A stretch of DNA of 64,000 bases, taken from contig JAQFVV010012396.1 of assembly GCA_028023455.1 (NCBI GenBank), positions 21,078,750 to 21,142,749 of the forward strand, in the 5' to 3' direction. This DNA is from Epiperipatus broadwayi. Lineage: Eukaryota > Onychophora > Udeonychophora > Euonychophora > Peripatidae. The notes under the pieces were generated by a model. The model was given only the letters and a program-made list of their open reading frames with translations. It was not told the origin of the DNA and did no database searches. A program made the translations under genes and the position numbers. The first letter of the stretch is position 1. Every line of letters starts with the position of its first letter. Positions 1 to 12,401 of the stretch are shown here, one piece after another.

Positions 1-908
1 TCTATCGTCACGCCTTCTTTGCAAGTACTTCAGATTTGCTCATATATAAATATTTGAGTCGTAGGAATAAGAGGGTCCTTTTTATTCTTGCATAAATTCT
101 ATATCTTGTATTGATCAGAAGGCATTCATTTATTATTTAACACTCACAAAGCATTTGCACAATTGGTTTGAATGGCCGATATGAATGTAAATTACAATTA
201 TATGCAGATGCTATAAAATTAAATGCTTACTTATATATATGATTAAGTTTCAGTTGGAATGACGTTTAGTAAATTCTAGGAAATTTCATTGCGTCATTCG
301 TTCAGACATTGTATATGGTGATTTAAAAGTGACAGTTCTATCATCATGCCTTCTGTGCAAGTACTTCAGATTTGCTCATATATAAATATTTGAGTCGTAG
401 GAATAAGAGGATCCTTTTTATTCCTGCATAAATTCTATATCTTGTATTGATCAGAAGGCATTCATTTATTATTTAACACTCGCAAAGCGTTTGCACAATT
501 GGTTTGAATGGCCGATATGAATGTAAATTACAATTATATGCAGATGCTATAAAAATAAATGCTTACTTATATATATGATTAAGTTTCAGTTGGAATGATG
601 TTTAGTAAATTCTAGGAAATTTCATCGCGTCATTCGTTCAGACATTGTATATGGTGATTTAAAAGTGACAGTTCTATCGTCACGCCTTCTGTGCAAGTAC
701 TTCAGATTTGCTCATATATAAATATTTTAGTCGTAGGAATAAGAGGATCCTTTTTATTCCTGCATAAATTCTATATCTTGTATTGATCAGAAGGCATTCA
801 TTTATTATTTAACACTCGCAAAGCGTTTGCACAATTGGTTTGAATGGCCGATATGAATGTAAATTACAATTATATGCAGACGCTATAAAAATAAATGCTT
901 ACTTATAC
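1..908. repeat. 336-bp tandem satellite, 2.7 copies, running off the left edge
   Basis: Three head-to-tail copies start at 1, 337 and 673, so the period is 336 bp. The copies differ by only a few percent. The third stops after about 235 bp, near 907, where unrelated sequence begins. The first base of the window is already inside the array, so it extends to the left. Each full monomer has an 8-bp inverted repeat (GAATGACG / CGTCATTC) around a 27-nt spacer near its end. I looked for a hammerhead core in the monomer on both strands and found none. No coding frame crosses it. Confidence 0.95.
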
Positions 909-2660
909 CAACAAGTAAAATGTTACCTATTTATTAACTGTCATTGAATGGGCCAGTATGGTTAGTTATATATCAGAAGAAGTAAAAACGCATTATCTTC
1001 TTAAAAAAAATATTCACCTATCTGATTTTTTTCTCCAAATTTTAAACGGAAATTATGAAATGATATGTCTATGCATTTCAAACATAATTAAATTTGCTAT
1101 GATTCACACTTTTAATAAAATTTCTAACTATATCTGCATGTCAACATCATTGAGGTTGTTCATTAGAATTAATTTCACAATATAAATCTTTAATTATATT
1201 CTATTTCCTAACTGATACCTATTTAGAATATTTTTCCATTGGTATTTGAATGGTCGGAAATGGTTTTAATGAAGTTAGGGCAAACATATCAATCACTATA
1301 GTAAATGGAATTTGTTACCTTTATGCTACTAGAGCAACATAATCTGAGTCATAATTCACAAAATATATTAATCAAATAAATATACCAGAGTTAAATTATT
1401 ACTCTTAAAAATTTAATGTTTATTAGGTTTACATATTAATTGTATATATATTAATTTCTTTATAGTTATTATTGTAACTGATATTTTGATAGCCAATTTT
1501 CTTTTATTTATAACTAAATTTAAAAAGTAAAATATAAGATAAAAGCGATAATAAAATAATAGTTGCTAAAAAAACAAATAAAATCAAATATTTAAATCAA
1601 TATTAAATTAAAATATATCAAAACGGAAAAAACTACACAACGAAAAATGAATGTGTTTTTTTAACAACAACAACAATAATAACAACAACAAAAACAAACA
1701 GAGAACGTGAGTGAAAAAAGAAGAGTGTGTTAGAGAGATTAGAAAAGTGGAAATAAGAAAAGAGGAAATAAAAAAGAGCAAAAAAAGGAGAAAAAAATAA
1801 ACTGAAAACAAATAAGAAAATGAGCAAAAAAGGATATGTGTTGTGAGAGATATATTAGAAGAATCAATATTAAAAGAATTGTAAAATTAATATGCATTTA
1901 AATGCACAGAGGAAATATAAGCCAAACCAAAAGTTTTTACTTATTTTGGTGTTATAATGCCTATCTAACTTATACGTTTTAAAAATAAAAAAAGATATTC
2001 TACATTTAAAATTATACCCATGCTCTCAAAAAAGCAGTTACAAAGTCTAATATATATATAGATAAAATGTAAAAATAAAATAAAATTCGCAAATTAAAAC
2101 GCAGGTGAAAAGCTTTTATATCAAGATCATGAGTAAATAATATTATTATTAATAATAAACGTTTCAGAACTGTAGTTGAGTGGATTCCAGGAAACATGAA
2201 ACGTCTTTGAAAAAAATCCAAATTTAAAAGATAAGTTAAAACAGTCCTTCAGATAATGCTGAAAATAAAATATAATAAAAAGCTATGAAAATATATTGAA
2301 TTCCTATTCGGAATGAAGTAATATTATATGGAATATATATATATGATTTAATCTCATGACTAAATTTGATATAGTTCACCTTAAACGTTTCAAATAAAAT
2401 ATTTTTTTCCGACATTATATGAGTTCTAGAATAAATTCGATAAAACATACCCATATAGAAAAATGTAAGTTAAAGTTTGTCATGAAAATATTTAAACACT
2501 TTTATATATACATACATTATCATATGTATGAGAATATTCATATAATATTATATGAAAGTAAAACAAAAAATTATGAAGGAATTGACATCATGAAAAAAAT
2601 TGGTCATTTATTAATACTTGCATTATTATATAGATTCTTCCATTTGCTTAAAAAATACCT
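909..2660. other. AT-rich intergenic sequence, nothing recognised
   Basis: No gene or repeat family is recognised. At 1620-1830 the plus strand is strongly purine-rich with an AAC/AAT-type simple run; the long minus-strand frames over it, rich in Phe, Leu and Val, are composition artefacts. The short frames at 958-1185 and 2419-2664 have no recognisable protein features. Confidence 0.6.
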
Positions 2661-3250
2661 ATAAATATGCCATTTTTTTCGCATGCATTAGTTATAATAT
2701 AAGGTTTAATATGCCAGTGTTAGTGAAGCTATAATTATAATATAAGGTTTAATATGCCATCTTAACACTTTCAAGATTTAGTATTCAAATCCCATACTCA
2801 TCGCTTTATGAATGAAGACTGTTGTGATTTGTTGTACACATATGGAAATGAGCTTGAATTTTTAATTAATTAGACCATTGTTTAGAGAGAGCAAAGCATG
2901 CCTTTTTTCTATTAATGTCACTGAGGTCATTTGCTATGTAAAAAGCTTCTTTGACCTTTCTTTTGACATCACTTTTCTCTATGCAAATTATTTGGGCAGA
3001 ACTGGGTTTAAATTCATGGCCTGTAGCTGCTTGGTGGTCCCAGAAGATTGATGTTCCTTTATTTTTTACCCTATTGTATGCATACCTGTATTGGTAAATT
3101 TTTGTATTGATGTTAGCCCGAGTCTCACCATAGTAAGATGCCTGGCAACCCAATTGAGGGCATGCTATTTTATATATCACATGAGGGGCCTGATCTTTTT
3201 CTATTTTATGCTTTGAATTATTTATTAGTTGGTTAGTATTGGGAGGTGTA
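2661..3250. repeat. PLE-1 left inverted-repeat arm
   Basis: This arm pairs with 4201-4765 in reverse complement. The match runs from the outer end (ataaatatgc, reversed at 4755-4765) through the GIY-YIG coding region to the inner end around 3215-3250. The two arms differ by about 10-15 percent, with small indels. Confidence 0.85.
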
Positions 3251-3588
3251 CTGAAGCTAAATTTAAAATTGTTAGTCAATTTTGTAGCATTTTTCGAAGT
3301 TACATTCGGTATAAAAGGAATTGTTAAGTATTTCATATTGTCTTTAGGCTGTTTATTTTTGATTTTTGTATAAAATGTTTTTATTCTCTGATGAATAGTA
3401 TTGGGTTTAAAGCTTAGGTTAGTCATTTCCTTTATATATTTATCAATGTTGTTTTTTCTATCTGCTTTGTATATACATAAATAGTGATTTCTAAATAGGA
3501 AAGCATTCACACTTGCCCATTTATATGTGTTGGGGGAGTTAGACTTTGGACTTGTGTAACCTCTTATGTGCAGCAGATTAATGATCAT
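2866..3588 (-). pseudogene. PLE-1 C-terminal part with GIY-YIG endonuclease
   Basis: An open frame of 240 codons that belongs to a PLE polyprotein, not to a host gene. The last 110 residues fit the PLE-type GIY-YIG nuclease, which nicks target DNA for priming. VIYKIACP stands for the GIY strand, SYYGET for the YIG strand, and a downstream segment with Arg/Tyr and a TGHEF block follows. The first 110 residues match the linker between RT and nuclease (FRNHYLCIYKADRK, then an IHQRIK block). The called start is only the first Met after a frame break; the natural protein would continue from the RT segment upstream at 3678-3938. The C terminus ends in SKQWSN. A rearranged copy lies on the plus strand at 4230-4590 with stops. 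Confidence 0.8.
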
Positions 3589-3677
3589 TTTGTAATCTAG
3601 GTATATGTTCTCTCTTTTTACTATGAAGTCTAGATATTTTATTTTTTGTTCCTAGTTTTCATCAGTTCTACTGAGAG

Positions 3678-3938
3678 TTAATCCTGAGATGGCTTGAAAT
3701 TCATTTTGTATGTTGATAGTGGTGGAAGGTTTTGCTGTGATAAAAATATTGTCAATGTATCGAGTGTATATGAGAGTTGTTTCTGTTGTGAAGTGTTTTG
3801 GAAGAACTTCATTTCATAATGGTTTATGACAATACTAGCAACAATGCCACTCATTGGCAGTCCCATTGGGCAATTGCCATTCATAACATACCATTTGTTT
3901 TCAAATTTAACCAATATGTTGTTATCCAGCCACTTCAA
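3678..3938 (-). pseudogene. PLE-1 reverse transcriptase fragment
   Basis: An 86-codon fragment of a PLE reverse transcriptase. NGNCPMGLPMSGIVASI is the motif-B block (usually G-x-x-MG-xx-SP in PLEs) and is followed by NHYEMKFF. The catalytic motif C (normally YIDD or YVDD) should follow at about residue 60; the frame here reads YTLDTLTIF, so the Asp pair is lost. The sequence upstream (3940-4190, minus) still gives PLE-like words across frames but is badly decayed. It is in line with the GIY-YIG piece below 3588, separated by a frame break. Confidence 0.75.
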
Positions 3939-4200
3939 GACTTCTATTATAAAATCAATCCATTTTGTTGGATATTTTTTTTAATTTAGTTCATCTTTGA
4001 TGATGACAATGGAGGTTTATATGTTAATTGAGCCATATAGTTCATTGACATTGCACACAGTTATTTGAGTTCTAAATATATTTTAGCATTTTTTATTATT
4101 TCCACAAATTCAAATGATGATTTGATAGTGTGGTTTCCAAATCCCAGGGAATCTATAAGCCATAGGTTGATCATTTTTGCAGTTTGAAATAATGCTTCAA

Positions 4201-4765
4201 AACACCTCCCAACACTAAACGACTAATAAATAATTCCAAGGACAAAATAGAAAAAGATCAAGCCCCTCATGTAGTTTATAAAATAGCATGCCCTCAATTA
4301 GGCTGACAGGCATCTTACTTTGGTGAGACTCAGGCTAACATCAATACAAGAAGTTACCAACACAGGTATGCATACAATAGAGTAAAAAATAAAATGAAGG
4401 GACATCAATCACCTGGGACTGCCAAGAAGCTACAGGCCATGTATTTGAACCAAGTTCTGCCCAAATAATTTGCAAAGAGAAGAGCAATGCTAAAAGAATG
4501 GTCAAAGAAGCTTTTTACATAGCAAATGACCTCAGTGCCATTAATAGAAGAGAGGCATCCTTTGTTCTTTCCAAACAATGGACTAATTAATTAAAAATTC
4601 AAGCTCATTTGCATATGTGTACAACAAATCACAACAGTCTTTATTCGTAAAGCTATAAATATGGGATTTGAATACTAAATCTCAAAAGTACTAAGCTGGC
4701 ATATTAAATCTTATATTATAATTATAGCTTCATTAAAGCATGTGGGGGAAAAAATGCATATTTAT
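4201..4765. repeat. PLE-1 right inverted-repeat arm
   Basis: Plus-strand copy of the PLE-1 GIY-YIG region and 3' flank, the inverted partner of 2661-3250. The GIY-YIG signature is still readable around 4260-4340, but a TGA interrupts it near 4302. The outer end contains a G run (4742-4748) missing from the left arm. Confidence 0.85.
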
Positions 4766-5236
4766 AATTACAATTTTTATTGATGAAGAGAAAAAACAAT
4801 TTATTAAAAATATTATTATCTACATATATATTAAACAATATATATATACATGAGTGTGTGACTGTGTAAAAAAAATCAAAACCTTTTTAATGCCAAAATT
4901 CTCCTACCAAAATGATAAATATTGCTGAAATGAAATGACATTTGATTTTATCAGATAAAGTTTATCAAAGCTTTTCAATTAATTAGCAAAGTCAACGTTA
5001 TTTAAAATTATGAGGACACGTATTCATCAAAGTTTATTGGGAGATCTGAAGAAAACTGGTAAACAATTGAAAGTATCATAGAAATTAACTAAAGCATTGT
5101 GGAAAATGCATTAGGAAGAATGTGTTTTTTGTAAATTTTTAGTAAAATCAAGTTAAAGTCTTAATAATATATTATAATTGGAGAAATAAATGTCCAACTG
5201 CTAGATATAGTGATATAATTCCCTCAAATATCAAAG

Positions 5237-8009
5237 CAACTCCACATTTAAACAAAGCTTTGGGTTGTTCCTTTCTTGGATCATTTGGCTATGCATGTTG
5301 CATTGTTGATTGATACTTCCTTTGTTTCTCAGTCTCATAGTTCTCTTACAATAAGGCTCTTAAATAAATTAACAGCTCCTGCTTCAATTTTTTTGGAGGC
5401 ATATATTCTTTTTAGAAAAGTGGATATTCTTTCATTACCTGCCATATAGGCATGGTCTTCTTTTGTTGGTATTCTCAGTTCTATTATTAATTCTTATACT
5501 AGAAAGACAAAAGGTCCAAAGTTTTTAGTTAAGCAATTGGATGATATTTCATCCAAACTTTCTAATCTTTCTTCTTTTGATTCTACCATAGAAAATATTA
5601 TGCAACTTAAAGTGCAATATCATGATATACAGAAATCTCTTGCTCATTATGTGGCTATTAAATGGTCTAAAATTTTTTTTCAAAATCATCATAACTGGAC
5701 ACAAAGTTATATTAGATGGGCTTTAGGTGCTTATTCTAGACCTACTTCATTAATGATTGACACAGGAAATAAAGTATGTTCTGGCCCTATTATGTTGCTT
5801 GAACTATGTAATCATTTCAAAACTAAGCTTCAAATGTTGCCTTTTAGAATTGGCAACATCTGGAATGAATCTGAGCTTGATTCTAGTCATAATATAACTG
5901 AAACTATGATTATTCAAAAAATAAATTCTTTTCCAGACAATATACATCCTGGGATTCATGGTATTCCCAGGTTTGTCCTTCTTCATCTTTCATTATTTTA
6001 CAGCTCCAATAGTTCGTAATATGGTTGATATTCTAGCTAACAATTTTGTGAATATTCCTGATCTCTATCCAGTGGCGATGGTCCCTTTTCTTAAGAAGAA
6101 ATTAACTCCTTCTCCGTTATCTAATATTCATCCTATTTCTATGACACCTCTTTTGATAAAGACTATTGAATCTATTGTTAAAGATCATATACAAAATAAT
6201 ATTTATTTTCATTTATCAAAATTTCAATTTGCAAAAAAGGGTCATTCAACAACTGAAGCTGTTCAGCTTTTTCTTCTTCTTATTGAGTATATTAGGTGTC
6301 ATAATAAATCAAAACTTGTGGTCATTCAATTGGCCTTCACATCAGCCTTTGATTGTGATGTGCCTTCTGTTTTGTTTCAGACACTTTGGGATTATCAGGT
6401 TCCTACTGTCTGTATTATAGCCAATCTTCTACTTAACAGGTCCATCTTTACTTCATTGGATGGTAAACTTGCAGATGGTTTTCGTCCGCATCTTTCAGTG
6501 CCACAGGGATCTCCTCTTGCCACATTATGTTTTATTACATATTTAAATCCGTTACTTTTACAGATAGAATCTAAACTGCCTGGTATCTATGATCCTGCTC
6601 TTAAACAGACTATTCATCATATTTCTTATGTTGATGATGTTTCTGTCTTTCTTCCTGATAAATCTTTTCTTCCGGCTTTGTTGCAAATATTGGACTCTTT
6701 TTCTAATACTTTTAATCTTCATATTAATGTTACAAAATCCACAATGTGGAAAATTAAATCTGGTTTATCAATTATTTCCACTTTCACAGCCAAGCCTCAG
6801 TCTTTCCTTGGTTTTCCAATAGTTTCATCTCGTTCAGTAATTACAAGGCAGATTCAAAATATTATTCTTGATAAAACAAATAGGATAGTTGCATCGCTTG
6901 TTAATATAAATATTTCACTTATGGGTAAGGTTACACTCTTGAACTCTTTGGTATATTCAAGGCTTAGTTATTATTTTCCAATTATTAGGCCAACAAAGTG
7001 TTTTGAGAGGGCTATAAATTCACTTTGTTCAAAATTATTTTGGAAAAACAAGGTTGTAGCCATCAGTATTGCTAAAATTCAAATGCCAAAGCTTTTAAAT
7101 GATCTAGGTTTGCACTCGGTCTCAACTCTATATCTTCAGAGATCTATATCTTTTCTTCATGTAACTTGTCTAAAGCTTGCTCAATTATCCCTTCCTTTGG
7201 TTATTGATCCTACAGATATGCCACCTCCATTTTCAAGTTATTGGATTGCTGATTTATGGAAGTCATTTATTAAGTCGATACCCTCGGTTCAAGTTGTGCT
7301 TGATGGGAAATTGACATTTTGGGATGTTTATAAATTAAAATTTCCACATTATACTCCTCTTTTGACTTCATTAGGTGTTTTAAATAAAGTTCTCCTGCGT
7401 AAAATGAAACTTCTTTTCATTGAAGCAAGACATGTTGATTTTGTACTTGAAATTTAAATGTGCTCCTAACAAGTTATTTTTTAGTGACCAGCAGAGGCTT
7501 CATTAGGATTTCGTCTCAGTGTCAATTGTGTAGATTATATGATGAGACAATTCTCCATATTTTCTATGTCTGTCCTGCTCTTAAGTCGTGTAGGGACTTT
7601 ATTGTTGCAAATGCCTCTCTGGATCTTAGGGATGCTGTTTCTGTTTCTAACACTCTTAAAAAGGGATCATTTGCAGCAATAAGATTATCTATCTTTATAA
7701 CATTTTCTTTATGGTTGACACATTGCTGGCTCATCTTTGGTCATTCTCAGGACTCAGCTCTAAGTGTCTTTATTAAGCTTCTTGATCAAGTCAAGCAGCG
7801 AGACTCTCTGCTTTTGCCTGTGAGTCTTCATGATGATACTTGGATGAAAGTTTTATTTTTCTCTTAATCTTATTAAGATACCCTTTTCTCTACATTGACT
7901 TTTCCAAGTTTCATTCTGAATGCTATGTAAATTTTTATAAAGTTTAACTGTATATTACTATGTTACCTTGTTTAATAAATATATTTTAAAACAACAACTC
8001 CACATTTAA
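5237..8009 (+). mobile_element. 5'-truncated non-LTR retrotransposon (L1/Tx1-like) with 15-bp TSD
   Basis: The body is 5252-7994 (2.74 kb). It is bounded by a perfect 15-bp direct repeat, caactccacatttaa, at 5237-5251 and 7995-8009, the mark of target-primed reverse transcription. There is no 5' UTR, ORF1 or apurinic endonuclease, so the copy is 5'-truncated, beginning inside ORF2 upstream of the RT domain. The 3' end is AT-rich with an aataaa signal near 7974 and a short A-rich tail. The plus strand is notably T-rich compared with the flanks. Confidence 0.9.
5537..7867 (+). pseudogene. LINE ORF2 remnant: reverse transcriptase plus C-terminal zinc-knuckle region
   Basis: Three overlapping frames carry one broken ORF2: 5537-6019, 5958-7457 and 7460-7867. 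An earlier in-frame stop lies near 5449, and coding similarity seems to start at about 5260. Recognisable RT parts are HPISMTPLLIKTIESI (motif 1), KKGHSTTEAV, LAFTSAFD (motif A), VPQGSPLATLCF (motif B), YVDDVSVF (motif C) and FLGFPIV, then the long thumb region with MGKVTLLNSLVYS. The last frame holds CQLCRLYDETILHIFYVCP, the Cys-x2-Cys...His...Cys module found after RT in L1/Tx1-type LINEs. Motif A normally has Asp where this copy has Ala (LAFTSAFD), so it would be catalytically dead even without the frameshifts. Clade assignment within L1/Tx1 is inferred from motif style. Confidence 0.85.
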
Positions 8010-9309
8010 CATGGAAAATAAATTGAATTTTATCTGTCACTCATAACTTTTATGGATAATAATTTAATTAATGACATCTAATAGAGAGAAAGACAAATTA
8101 GTTAAAATGAGCTCATGTCAACATTCAAATCAGCTTATGGTTTAAATTTGCAAGACATACATAATTTTTATTAATTTAATAACTTTGTTATCCTAACAAC
8201 TAATATCCAATATGTAAAAAATCAAATTATACAGTGCTAAATAATATAAAATAATTGAAGTAGTAAATTTCATTTCCAAATACTAGCTATATTAATACCC
8301 TTCCCTGCAGTATCAAAGCAAACCACATTGCCGTTGAAAAATAGAAAACATAATTATATGTATAATATATTAGAAATGATATTTATTAAGCTTAAACATA
8401 GGGGTCATAACTCAGATTGGTATAATTATAAGCTGAAATAATATTTGACAATGCAGGGTAAAAGTAAAAAAAAATGTTATGAAAAATTTTCTTGAATCTG
8501 ATGCATAGTTTTTGAAGTGATAGTGAATTATGGGATGGATATAAATTCAGTATTTGAGATGAGATTAAACATATGTTTTTCTCAATAATTTTAATAGATA
8601 ATGCATTAAACTTTAAGTATTAAAATGGTTGCTATGACAATGAAATGTTAAAGCAAGGAATGTATTATTATTGCTACATAAATTAACAAATTAATCATAT
8701 TTATTTAAGATACATACATAAATAATAAAATGTATAATTTTAATAAAATTTTTATTTTTTTAGTCTGTGTATTTTCATTTACTACATTCATAAGTAATCA
8801 GATATTACAAACAAATATTTATGGTTCTAAACTGGTATGTTGCTATGTTTATGTTATTTGTGCAATATTTAAATTGAAATAATATATATAAAGTATATAT
8901 GTCCAAAACAATGTTGTGAGAATATAATGTAAATTGTTTTGGTTTATATTATGATAAAAGAGTATCATTTGTGTTTTTAAAGTGTAAATACTTTTTATTA
9001 TATATAATCATAATGAAATAGTTTTTTGTTATTATTATTATTTAATGTTTAGATCGAATGAAATTAAAGAGAAAGGATTTCATCTTTTTAAGATATGTGC
9101 CTTATTGATTTTAGAATAACTCAATGCTATCATGTGACTTTCAAAGATAGAGCTTTATAAAGATAATGATCCGGGTGGAAGATGATCGAATAAAAAAAAA
9201 ATATAAAATAAAAATTTTATATTTTTTTTACTCTTTAATAAAAAGAAAATTGTGAAAAATATTGTTGACTTCATTTATAGAAAAATGACAATATTATAAA
9301 ATTATTTAT
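8010..9309. other. AT-rich intergenic sequence, nothing recognised
   Basis: No gene, tRNA-like block or inverted repeat was found. At 9186-9232 a short A-run/T-run palindrome is simple-sequence in nature. Confidence 0.5.
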
Positions 9310-9620
9310 TCTAAATTCAATCTGCTCCAGCTGCAATTTAAATATTGCATCACACCAGCCCCATAGGCATAAAAGCGTAATACCCAGAGGGTACCTATGG
9401 TCAGGCCAAAGCTACATAAGATATGTATAACCACAACCACCTTTACAGGCCACAGATCTTCTTGACTGCTGAATTCAACCTCTGTGATTCAAAGCACTTT
9501 ATTTGTTTTGAAGTAAATGTTAGACACCAGATAACTACAAGAAGTAGTTAACATGCCCTGAATGATGGCAAACTAATTCAGCATCTAAGAAATCCCAGCT
9601 AGCTCAATGGAAATATAATT
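9310..9620. other. Less AT-rich unidentified segment
   Basis: This roughly 300-bp stretch is visibly richer in G+C than its flanks, with blocks such as ccagaggg and tcaggcc. It has no long open frame on either strand and no clear tRNA boxes. A fragment of an unrecognised transposon is the likeliest explanation. I see no second copy in the window. Confidence 0.35.
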
Positions 9621-11076
9621 CAATAAACTGCTTGTATAAGTCATCTGCTAAATTGTTCTTAGTGGTATAATTAAAGAATTAACCAACAGTAATTGACAGA
9701 CAAATACTTTATTTTAAATAAAATGTTTACTATAATTTGTAAACTACTTTTATAATTTTTTTAATTAATTAAACAATGATTTTATATATGATAACTACAT
9801 ACATTCTTAATAAAACATACAATAATAATGTAATATGAACACTAAATGGATGTAGCACACACAACCTTGGAATTATAGCTAGTTATTTCATTATTTGAAA
9901 GCTCTGTAAGTATTTATTTGATACTTTAGGAAATACATGAACCCACACATACTACACTTCATTATATGCTGGCTTTGAAGATACTCAAAGATTGCAATGG
10001 CTACTTATAGATTAATATAAAAAATCAGGAATGTGAATAAGAAAATGTTATTACCTATACAATTTTGAATGTTGTGGCTTTTTGCTCTTTGCAGTGTGTT
10101 GTTTACCAACTGGTTGGATTTTAGGCTTCTGATGTGGTCCTGATGATTACAGTTCTGGGATACTTCTTACTTCAGGCAGTTAGACATTCTTGGTGGCTTC
10201 AAATTATTAGATAGGCATAGCTTCTATCAGGCAGACTGCTGATGTTCTTGCAGCTGAAAGCTGGAGCTCGATCACATGCTCTGACTTCTGTTTAGCATGG
10301 CATTGCATTCATTGAAAAATAAGTTTAATAGGTGATTGAATCTAGATACATGAATGACTGAATGATGAAATTTGCAATCCTATTTATATGATGCCATCTT
10401 GTTGGTATCTTTTAAATAATTTTAAATCCGCTAATTATTTTCATTGTTTCAAAATCCATCCACTGCTTATGTTGATCAAATTTTGAATAAGATGCATTTT
10501 AATTAGTTCTGTTGTTTATGGATTTTAATTGTTAATTAATAGCCATTGCTGATCCCATTTTGATGCAGCTTATCAGTATATGCAATCTTTGAGGAAATTT
10601 TTAAATTCAATTATGAGCTTTTCTTTATTCTAATATTTAACTTTCATAGTTTATTTACACACATACATTTATTTTCTTTATATTTAAAATCAATCTCTAT
10701 TCACACATCTCTTATTTTTGAAATAAATTTAAAAAAAAATTGTTCAGTTTTTAGATTTCTTTTTTTTTTCTTTAATAGTTTTAATTTTTCTCAGTTAAAT
10801 TACCACTGGGATAACTGCAGTTTTCTTTCAATATAACTCTTTAACTTTCCAAATACCATTTTTCTTAACTTATTCAAAAGTTTAATTTTTGCTAAGTTAA
10901 ATTTTCTCCCTCCTCTAATTACTCTTTAAACTTTCTGAATTATATTTCTCTTTCTTAAACTTTTATAATTACTTCTTTCAAATGAGATTTTTACTTTAAT
11001 CATTTTTTAATATGATAATCTGCAGTGATTTTATTATTCATTAATTAATTTTAAAACTTTTGCATTATTTATGAAG
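9621..11076. other. Intergenic; second GC-richer patch at 10060-10330
   Basis: Mostly AT-rich with nothing recognised. The patch at 10060-10330 is again richer in G+C and contains several ctgatg words, but no hammerhead can be folded there because the GAAA arm and stem I are missing. 10620-11000 is T-rich on the plus strand. Confidence 0.4.
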
Positions 11077-11162
11077 TAATATTTACTAAGGCTGTAACCT
11101 TATGAATAAGCATCTGAAAAATTCGAAGGTAGGGACCTCTACAGGTCTTAGCCACAACACTC
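11077..11162 (+). repeat. Copy 1 of an 85-bp conserved block (element F)
   Basis: The block starts tatttactaaggctgtaacc and includes GGGACCTCTACAGGT. It is shared with the fold-back at 15318-15564 and with 57637-57721. The start contains a small self-complementary piece (AAGG...CCTT here, GAGG...CCTC in copy 2). Family unknown; behaves like a MITE. Confidence 0.7.
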
Positions 11163-11338
11163 AGAAAACAAGAAGAGAGGAGAGAAGGATGAAGATTTTT
11201 TTATTTTAATAATTTTAGATGAAATTATTACAACATGTAGCACTTGACTAGCAGTAAAATAAAGATGACCATCTTATCTTTGATCTAAATTCTGATTTAT
11301 ATAGGTCAGTCTAAAGCATCTTGTTTTAAGAGAATGAA

Positions 11339-11730
11339 GATTGACTGTTGATATATTTTGATAGTTGATCATTCATGATGTTGAATGGTTATTTAGAGTA
11401 TTACTTATTTTTACCTATAGATAATGCTGGATTTATAATTAATCATAGTTGCTCTAAGGAGTTAATTGAACTAAGCTCTCAGAGTTATGATCTCTTCAGA
11501 TCTCTCATGCTTTCTCTCTCTCTCTCCCTAACATATAATTTTTTAAAATATATTTTGTGATATTAAAAATTACTTTAATATCTATATTCATGTAAACATT
11601 ACTTTAATATCAACATTTTTTAATAATATTTCAGTTTAAAATTACTTTAAAATTTACTTATTATATTTTGAAATATTTTTTGCCATCACCCCATGATCAC
11701 CCCAGTGATAACCACCCCATCTTTCCCATT
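11339..11730 (+). repeat. Diverged third copy of the 3' part of the 2.75-kb repeat
   Basis: Begins gattgactgttgatat and runs through the ctcagagttatgatctcttc and ctctcatgct blocks to tgccatcacccca. It matches 58929-59265 and about 63267-63590 in the same order, at clearly lower identity than those two show to each other. A (CT)n expansion sits at 11511-11529. No match extends upstream of 11339. Confidence 0.7.
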
Positions 11731-12363
11731 TTGTTACCATACCAAAATATTTTTACTTCTAACATCTGCATTATTTGCATATATTAAACTGCCTATACAC
11801 TGTTCCAAAGATTGTGATTATAAAAAAAAAAAACTATTAGAGTTATTGTATATCAGTTTAATTAAATACATTGAATGTTTTGCTACCAGTAACAACATAT
11901 CTTTTCACATTACAATGCAGCAGATGATAATATACAAAAAAAATTTATGAACAACCAGTTATTTCAAATAATGTCACAATCCATCTTGATTAAAAACCCA
12001 AATATTTTTAGCAAATTGATAAAATCAATATATAAATCACCAATTACTTATAATACATTTTTTGAATTTGTCCGGCTACAAATAATTTTTTTTGAAGCTG
12101 AATTTTTACAATAACTTATTAATGACAGAAAGCAAACTTTTCAATAAAATATTTAAAAACACTTTTTTTAAAAAAGAATGGTAATGATATCCCACAAAAA
12201 GTATTTATATTTGTTATTATTATAAATTATAACAATGAATTATACTTATGATCAGATGGTCCAAATTCATAAGACTATATATATGTTTTGAAAAAGTCAT
12301 TTCAAAAATTTTGAAGTGCACATATGATATCACATTTGTATTTTACTGAATACGTATGGCCAC

Positions 12364-12401
<38 letters not shown>

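Larger units (their letters stand above)
2661..4765 (-). mobile_element. Penelope-like element 1 (PLE-1), decayed, in long inverted-repeat form
   Basis: A Penelope-like retroelement on the minus strand. It carries a reverse transcriptase remnant (about 4190 down to 3678) followed by a GIY-YIG endonuclease region (3588 down to 2866). A second, more decayed copy of the GIY-YIG region and its downstream sequence lies in the opposite orientation at 4201-4765. The whole element is therefore bounded by inverted arms of about 560-590 bp. PLEs are known to occur with direct or inverted flanking repeats. The left arm contains a tandem duplication of about 50 bp near 2685-2760. I could not define a target-site duplication. 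Frameshifts and stops show it is dead. Confidence 0.85.

Noticed and set aside
1-908. Hammerhead in the satellite monomer
   Set aside because: The 8-bp inverted repeat encloses GATGAAAT-like words on the minus strand, but no CTGATGA core and stem arrangement can be made.
1608-1827. Two overlapping minus-strand frames rich in Phe, Leu and Val that look like membrane proteins
   Set aside because: The hydrophobicity comes from a purine-rich simple sequence on the plus strand; no start context or homology.
2760-2830. Hammerhead relic in the PLE-1 tail (minus strand: GCGATGA, GTAT/ATAC stem, TAAA)
   Set aside because: The layout is suggestive and PLE tails are a known place, but stem I cannot be formed and the core has several changes; the inverted copy near 4650 is worse.
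6166-6822. Two hydrophobic frames inside the LINE
   Set aside because: Out-of-frame shadows of the RT coding sequence.
10110-10250. Hammerhead candidates at the several ctgatg words
   Set aside because: No GAAA with matching stem II, and no stem I.
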